Shown in pieces: positions 25,225-28,537 of a DNA stretch of 28,537 nt (within the stretch, counting starts at the first letter, position 1; each line of letters begins with the position of its first letter). The position numbers and the translations under genes are program-made. The notes beneath the pieces are model-generated. The model made no database searches. It was given only the letters and a program-made list of their open reading frames with translations, and was not told the origin of the DNA. The stretch is from Tritrichomonas musculus (Eukaryota; Parabasalia; Tritrichomonadida; Tritrichomonadidae), in the NCBI GenBank assembly GCA_039105265.1, contig JAPFFF010000264.1:1-28537 (forward strand), read 5' to 3'.

Positions 25225-25441
25225 TCGAATCCTGCATCTTCAAATATAAGTAAAGTATAACCATCTGTAAAATAAATTCTTTAAGGTCTTCCGTGTTCCC
25301 GTCTGTATTCGTTTCCGTGATCATGTATTCCGTTCTGTACGTTTGTCTTTCGAATCCTGCATCTTCAAATATAAGTAAAGTATAACCATCTGTAAAATAA
25401 ATTCTTTAAGGTCTTCCGTGTTCGCTTCTGTATTCATTAAC
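25225..25441. repeat. Last two A units at the array edge
   Basis: One complete A unit (25225) is followed by an A unit (25350) whose right part has drifted: TTCGCTTCTGTATTCATTAACGTGC in place of TTCCCGTCTGTATTCGTTTCCATGC (written with spaces removed only for the short differing pieces TTCGCTTC and ATTAACGTG). Divergence of the terminal unit is the usual sign of an array edge that escapes homogenisation. Confidence 0.9.
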
Positions 25442-25985
25442 GTGCTTGCAAATAAATTTCTTCAAATAAATATCTTAAATTTAAAAAAAAAAAAGGAAAA
25501 AGAAAAACATAAACAATATATTATTAAAACTAATAAAATAAAAGATACGTTCCAAAAAAGAAATAAATAGTCTTAAAAAAGAATACAAAGAGATAAGATA
25601 AGATAAAAATGAAAAAAGCATAAATGTTAAATAATTTGAGTGCTAATGTTATGAATTGAATGAGAATAATTTGATTAACAATATTAAGGTAGAATTTTGA
25701 TAATTAGTATTGATATAAAGTTGATGAATAGGTTGCAAAGCGAAATGTTCTATAGAAAATATGTGTTACGTTAATTGTACATGCGAATGATATGCCTCGT
25801 TGGTCAAGCGGGGAAATGTTTGAAAATTAAAATTCAATTGAGTAAAAAAATTCGTTTGTGCTTAAACTAATGCTTTTATTTTTGTTTGTTTGAGATGTAT
25901 GATGAGCGATTTAGTACATTTGCTGGTGGAGTGACTTTCCTCTCACCAGACGATGTTGAATAATTCAGCATTTCCTGGTGAGGCA
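25442..25985. repeat. Island E5, diverged edge copy
   Basis: The left part aligns with E1-E4: TTGCAAATAAATTTCTTCAAATAAATATC, here quoted only in part as TTCTTCAAATAAATATC, then the A-rich tract, AGATAAGATAAGATAA and AAATGAAAAA. A T-like module follows at about 25753-25817, with TATGTGTTACGTTAATTGTA and GTTGGTCAAGCGGGGAA. The hairpin module comes after it (about 25890-25985), preceded by GAGTGACTTTCCTCTCACC against GAGTTACTTTGCCACTCGCC in E1. E5 is thus T-H, where E1-E4 are T1-H-T2. It has no B-like tail and no further satellite after it. It probably represents an old edge copy that was not homogenised. Confidence 0.75.
25942..25982 (+). other. Hairpin H in island E5, with paired changes
   Basis: The arms are 25942-25960 and 25964-25982 with loop TAA. 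Outer stem CTCACCAG pairs with CTGGTGAG (8 bp); two mismatches and a G.T wobble follow; inner stem ATGTTGAA pairs with TTCAGCAT with one T.G wobble. Compared with E1, three pairs have changed in both arms with pairing kept: G-C to A-T twice in the outer stem and T-A to A-T next to the loop. CTGGTG at 25923-25928 could pair alternatively with CACCAG at 25944-25949. Confidence 0.8.
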
Positions 25986-26079
25986 GCTGTAAAACGAAAA
26001 GTGGATAAAAAAATAAGTAATAGTAAAGTTATTGCTATTAAAGGTAGATCAGCGATCTTTTTCCCAAATGTAATAATAG

Positions 26080-26084
26080 TCACA
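26080..26084 (+). promoter_or_regulatory. Possible initiator (TCACA) 11 nt upstream of ATG
   Basis: TCACA fits the trichomonad initiator TCA(C/T)(T/A), known to lie within a few tens of bases of the start codon. Its A is 11 nt before the ATG at 26093. The motif is short and expected by chance fairly often. Confidence 0.25.
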
Positions 26085-26092
26085 ATAAAGAT

Positions 26093-26293
26093 ATGAAAAA
26101 AGAGCACTTTTTTAAATTGACTACATTTAGAAAAAGTTGGTATGCCAGTGTACGTTTATTTTTTACTAATCCCCGCAATTCTAAAAAAGGAAAATTTGAG
26201 AGGGTAACAAAAATTGAATGCATTATAATCGACCAACACTTTTTCAAAGAAAACTTTATTCAATTTATTAAAAAAAAATATTCAAAAAAATGA
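26093..26293 (+). CDS. Possible small lysine-rich protein (66 aa), unrecognised
   Basis: The frame begins at ATG 26093 and ends in TGA. The product is basic, with MKKEHFF at the start and FIKKKYSKK at the end, and has no signal peptide, membrane segment or motif I recognise. In favour of a gene: an ATG start, an initiator-like TCACA just upstream, and a less monotonous middle (SWYASVRLFFTNPRNSKKG). Against it: short length, A/T-driven composition, and neighbours that are repeats and decayed genes. It may equally be a fragment of a longer lost gene or a chance frame. I assign no function. Confidence 0.22.
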   Translation: MKKEHFFKLTTFRKSWYASVRLFFTNPRNSKKGKFERVTKIECIIIDQHFFKENFIQFIKKKYSKK

Positions 26294-26435
26294 AGAATTG
26301 AGCAAGTTTAGAAACATTTAAACATCATTTTTTAAAACAGCTCATTTCTATAAAGAAAGCTTTTTATCCTCGAGAGATCCTGTAAATTGTATATGTATAT
26401 AAATTTTATGAATAATTGATAATTACTTGTTACCA
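26294..26435. other. AT-rich spacer, nothing recognised
   Basis: I see no reading frame, repeat or structured site here. CTCATTTC near 26341 and GAAATGAG near 26453 form a weak distant inverted repeat that is likely chance. Confidence 0.6.
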
Positions 26436-26812
26436 TCAACTTTGATGAAGGAAATGAGTGCCATAAAGCCATTTAAGAAGATTTAAAATATTGGATAAGC
26501 GTATTTGAATGAAGCGAGAATTTACATTTGTAAATTGAAATATGCAGGAGCTATTGCTCCAGCTACGTTTGATTTTGCCTTCACTATGTAGTATGCATAC
26601 CCGATGTCTCGGTGTGGGTAGGATCTCGCGTTGAACATTGAAAATACCAGGTGTAAAAATCTTGTCGAAAAGAGGCAAATCTCGGAGAGTCACTTGAAAG
26701 ATTATGGAGTACGTGAGATGCTTGAGTTTGTTCTCGTTGCAATCAAAATACACCAACGAAATTGGAATGTAAGGAGGATTCACGTTGTTGATTGCTAGGA
26801 ACTCGTCCTTCT
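26436..26812 (-). pseudogene. Unrecognised decayed reading frame in a GC-richer patch
   Basis: The minus strand is open for about 125 codons ending at 26436, with a varied amino-acid composition (for example NNVNPPYIPISLVYFD, LRDLPLFDKIFTPGIF, EILPTPRHRVCILHSEGK) quite unlike the AT-driven translations around it. The patch is visibly richer in G and C than its surroundings. An ATG-led stretch beginning MTEENPVPIHID (near 26957) lies upstream in the same frame but is separated by several interruptions, so the whole (about 26436-26957) looks like a broken gene. I do not recognise the family, and it may belong to a host gene or an old element. The codon at the start of the open stretch is not a known start. 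Confidence 0.4.
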
Positions 26813-26959
26813 CTTTAATGATGAGGATTCACTTTTGATTCAAAAAGTCATCTTCCTTATTGTACACTGGCTATTGGTCGGAAACTTACATATCTAAGTA
26901 GATAATTATATTTATTATATCAATATGTATGGGTACTGGATTCTCTTCCGTCATTTATT

Positions 26960-27240
26960 TATATATTCATATATTATATTAATTAAGAGGTAATTAGATT
27001 ATTTTATAAATACCAGAATATTTTAATGGGCAATAAGTGATATATCAACGATTTTATTTTTAAATGAGAAATGATCGTTTTTTTATTTTTTGAATAAGAT
27101 CATTGAAATATTTGAATATAAAAATTTAATTATGAAATATTTTTATCTTTTAGAACTACTTATATTTATAAATTATTTAATATAAATAAAAATATATAAA
27201 TATATTATATTAGAAAAAATATAAATGTTAAGAATTATGT
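26960..27240. other. Very AT-rich intergenic DNA
   Basis: The stretch is mainly A and T with TATAAATA-type runs. I see no gene, RNA or structured repeat. It might contain the decayed continuation of the neighbouring DUF3447-type pseudogene, whose family proteins are much longer, but I could not recognise it. Confidence 0.6.
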
Positions 27241-27650
27241 TTATTTTTTGGAGCTAAAAAAACAATTCAATATCTTTTGGTCAAGTGTAACAATTTTTTC
27301 GTTGAGCGCAAATAAAAGAATTCGTTTGTTGGTTCTAAAAATATGGAATTTTTCAATATTTGACCAGAGTTTCATAATTTTTGGCTTAAAAAATAATATA
27401 ATTTTTTCAATCTTTGAAAAAAATAGTAGATTTCTAGGATAATTATTTCAAAAAGAAATAATTATATTTAAGACATCTTTTAAATCTTGCGAATTTTCAT
27501 CAATTTTGTAATCATTAAAAATGCGAATTAAATTTTCATAATTTTCTTCAAGATCATCTGAATTTTTCAAGAATTCCATTAAAGAAGATTCGGCAAGTTC
27601 TCGAGAATGCATATATATTATTATATCTGATCTTTCAAGAATTCACTCAT
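27241..27650 (-). pseudogene. DUF3447 (ankyrin-type) protein, N-terminal fragment, broken
   Basis: The translation shows LMEFLKNSDDLEENYENL, then IRIFNDYKIDENSQDLKDVL, FFSKIEKIILFF, FRTNKRILLF and NEKIVTLD, in that order and in one frame. This matches, from memory, the N-terminal region of the large trichomonad DUF3447/ankyrin family (pattern LLEFLDNEDNAEENYQNL, then FFSKIEQIL, then SNKRILLFLIEEKI). Those proteins usually continue for several hundred residues with ankyrin-like repeats, which I cannot find here. The likely start is ATG at 27650 (MSEFL), but it is out of frame with the main body, so there is an early frameshift between 27650 and 27612. A TGA interrupts the body at 27450-27448, and the frame ends at TAA 27243-27241. 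The gene is a degraded fragment, not functional. Family function is unknown; ankyrin-type proteins usually bind proteins. Confidence 0.72.
27439..27465. other. Perfect AT inverted repeat
   Basis: ATAATTATTTC and GAAATAATTAT form an 11-bp perfect stem around AAAAA. It lies inside the DUF3447-type pseudogene and covers its internal stop. It is probably a by-product of decay in AT-rich DNA. Confidence 0.5.
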
Positions 27651-27673
27651 TTTTATTTTATAAAGTAATAAAA

Positions 27674-27678
27674 AGTGA
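27674..27678 (-). promoter_or_regulatory. Possible initiator (TCACT) of the DUF3447-type pseudogene
   Basis: On the minus strand TCACT fits the trichomonad initiator TCA(C/T)(T/A); its A lies 26 nt before the ATG at 27650. The short leader is typical for this group. It is a short motif, so this is supporting evidence only. Confidence 0.3.
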
Positions 27679-27697
27679 CAAAATAGCTTTCATGCAT

Positions 27698-28230
27698 TTT
27701 TTTAAAAAAACTGCTGATTAAAAGTTCATTCCCAATATAAATATAAATATAATGTAATTTATCACTATTATATTTTTATTTATTTAATATAAATTCGGAG
27801 CTCTATAACAAGATATTAAAGATTCTTATTTATCGTTTTTTCATTTTCAAATATTTTGAATTGCTAAAAATTTATGATAAAAAAAAAGAAACTTCTCAGA
27901 ACTTTTTTTAAAAAACTGCTGATTAAAAGTTCATTCCCGATATATATATAAGTATAATATAATTTATCACTATTATATTTTTATTTATTTAATATAAATT
28001 CGGAGCTCTATAACAAGATATTAAAGATTCTTATTTATCGTTTTTTCATTTTCAAATATTTTGAATTGCTAAAAATTTATGATAAAAAAAAAGAAACTTC
28101 TCAGAACTTTTTTTAAAAAACTGCTGATTAAAAGTTCATTCCCAATATAAATATAAGTATAATATAATTTATCACTATTATATATTTATTTATTTAATAT
28201 AAATTCGGAGCTCTATAACAAGATATTAAA
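27698..28230. repeat. 205-bp direct repeat, about 2.6 copies
   Basis: CTGCTGATTAAAAGTTCATT occurs at 27711, 27916 and 28121, giving a period of exactly 205 bp. The first two units are nearly identical apart from the TATA-type stretch after CATTCCC. The third stops after AACAAGATATTAAA at 28230. TAAATTCGGAGCTCTATAAC is the least AT-biased and best conserved block. It has no reading frame on either strand. It begins about 45 bp upstream of the DUF3447-type ATG, so it may once have been 5' flanking DNA. Confidence 0.92.
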
Positions 28231-28537
28231 TGATTTTAAATTTCTTTCAATATTTATATAACTATTGAAAAATTATAAATCTTAATTTGGTCAACTTTTA
28301 TTAATTAAATGCTTTTTTATATTATTATATATATAAAAATAAAATAAAAAAAATTTTTCATAAATAAAAATTTTAAATAATTTAACGAATTTTGATCGTC
28401 TACCCACACATATTTATATCATTAAGATATTTTTGAGAGGAAAAGTTACTTTTTCATAAAAATTCAAACATTTATCTTAATCTTATATCTTTTTTTATTT
28501 ATATAAAATCAAGGACAATATCTTATACTAATAATAA
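28231..28537. other. AT-rich DNA, nothing recognised
   Basis: The stretch consists of AT-rich runs, including TATTATTATATATATAAAAA near 28318. I see no gene, RNA or repeat related to the rest of the window. Confidence 0.6.

Noticed and set aside
1-25441. CRISPR array
   Set aside because: The units are joined directly and the 'spacers' are themselves repeated; there are no unique spacers and no cas genes.
1-25985. Ribosomal DNA intergenic spacer with enhancer repeats and spacer promoters
   Set aside because: The layout is reminiscent, but no 18S, 28S or 5S sequence is seen, the right flank holds decayed protein genes, and trichomonad rDNA units are, to my knowledge, only several kb long.
26046-26058. 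AGATC-AGC-GATCT followed by T run, terminator-like
   Set aside because: The stem is only 5 bp and the host is a eukaryote; expected by chance.
26813-26889. 77-nt intron on the minus strand between GTAAGT (26889) and an AG at 26813
   Set aside because: Joining the flanks gives no consistent reading frame, the 3' end lacks a convincing acceptor, and trichomonad introns are rare with a different, strongly conserved 3' motif.
27248-27442. 64-codon plus-strand frame
   Set aside because: It starts with TTG and lies antisense to the DUF3447-type pseudogene, whose family match explains the region.
1-28537. Mitochondrial or bacterial origin of the window
   Set aside because: There are no organelle genes, tRNAs or bacterial operon features, and the one recognised gene belongs to a parabasalid nuclear family; these organisms have no mitochondrial genome.

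Overview
The window is almost entirely tandem-repeat DNA: about 25.4 kb of a two-monomer satellite, followed by about 3.1 kb of very AT-rich single-copy DNA with decayed genes. Host identity comes from one broken gene on the minus strand (27241-27650). Its translation carries LMEFLKNSDDLEENYENL, FFSKIEKIILFF and TNKRILLF in one frame. That matches, from memory, the N-terminal half of the large DUF3447 (ankyrin-type) protein family of trichomonads, especially Tritrichomonas. I therefore read this as nuclear DNA of a parabasalid close to Tritrichomonas. The AT-rich flank, the lack of visible introns, and TCA-type initiator motifs just upstream of two ATGs fit this but do not prove it.

Layout. 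Positions 1-15507 are an uninterrupted array of a 125-bp monomer (A) and a 119-bp monomer (B). From the monomer start positions I count 91 A (the last cut at 92 bp) and 35 B; the lengths add up exactly, so there is no net indel in 15.4 kb. The array runs off the left edge. At 15508, 17961, 20417 and 24591 it is interrupted by four nearly identical islands (E1-E4, about 630 bp with their B-like tails). Each island has an A-rich tract, a GATAAGATAAGATAA motif, and a CpG-rich part with a strong hairpin. Short A/B arrays separate the islands: 1824, 1824 and 3544 bp. A much diverged fifth island (E5, 25442 to about 25985) ends the array.

Right flank. From about 25986 to the end there is a small possible ORF (26093-26293, plus), an unrecognised reading frame on the minus strand in a locally GC-richer patch (about 26436-26812), the DUF3447-type pseudogene, 2.6 copies of a 205-bp repeat (27698-28230), and AT-rich DNA with nothing recognisable.

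How it fits together. No intact recognised gene is present. The most interesting object is the satellite/island system. The island hairpin is kept in the diverged E5 by paired changes in both arms. The two monomers look related to the two ends of the island. Higher-order duplications and A/B hybrids show that the array evolves by unequal exchange and conversion. A structural role (centromere, origin, or a transcribed repeat) is possible, but the sequence alone does not decide it.
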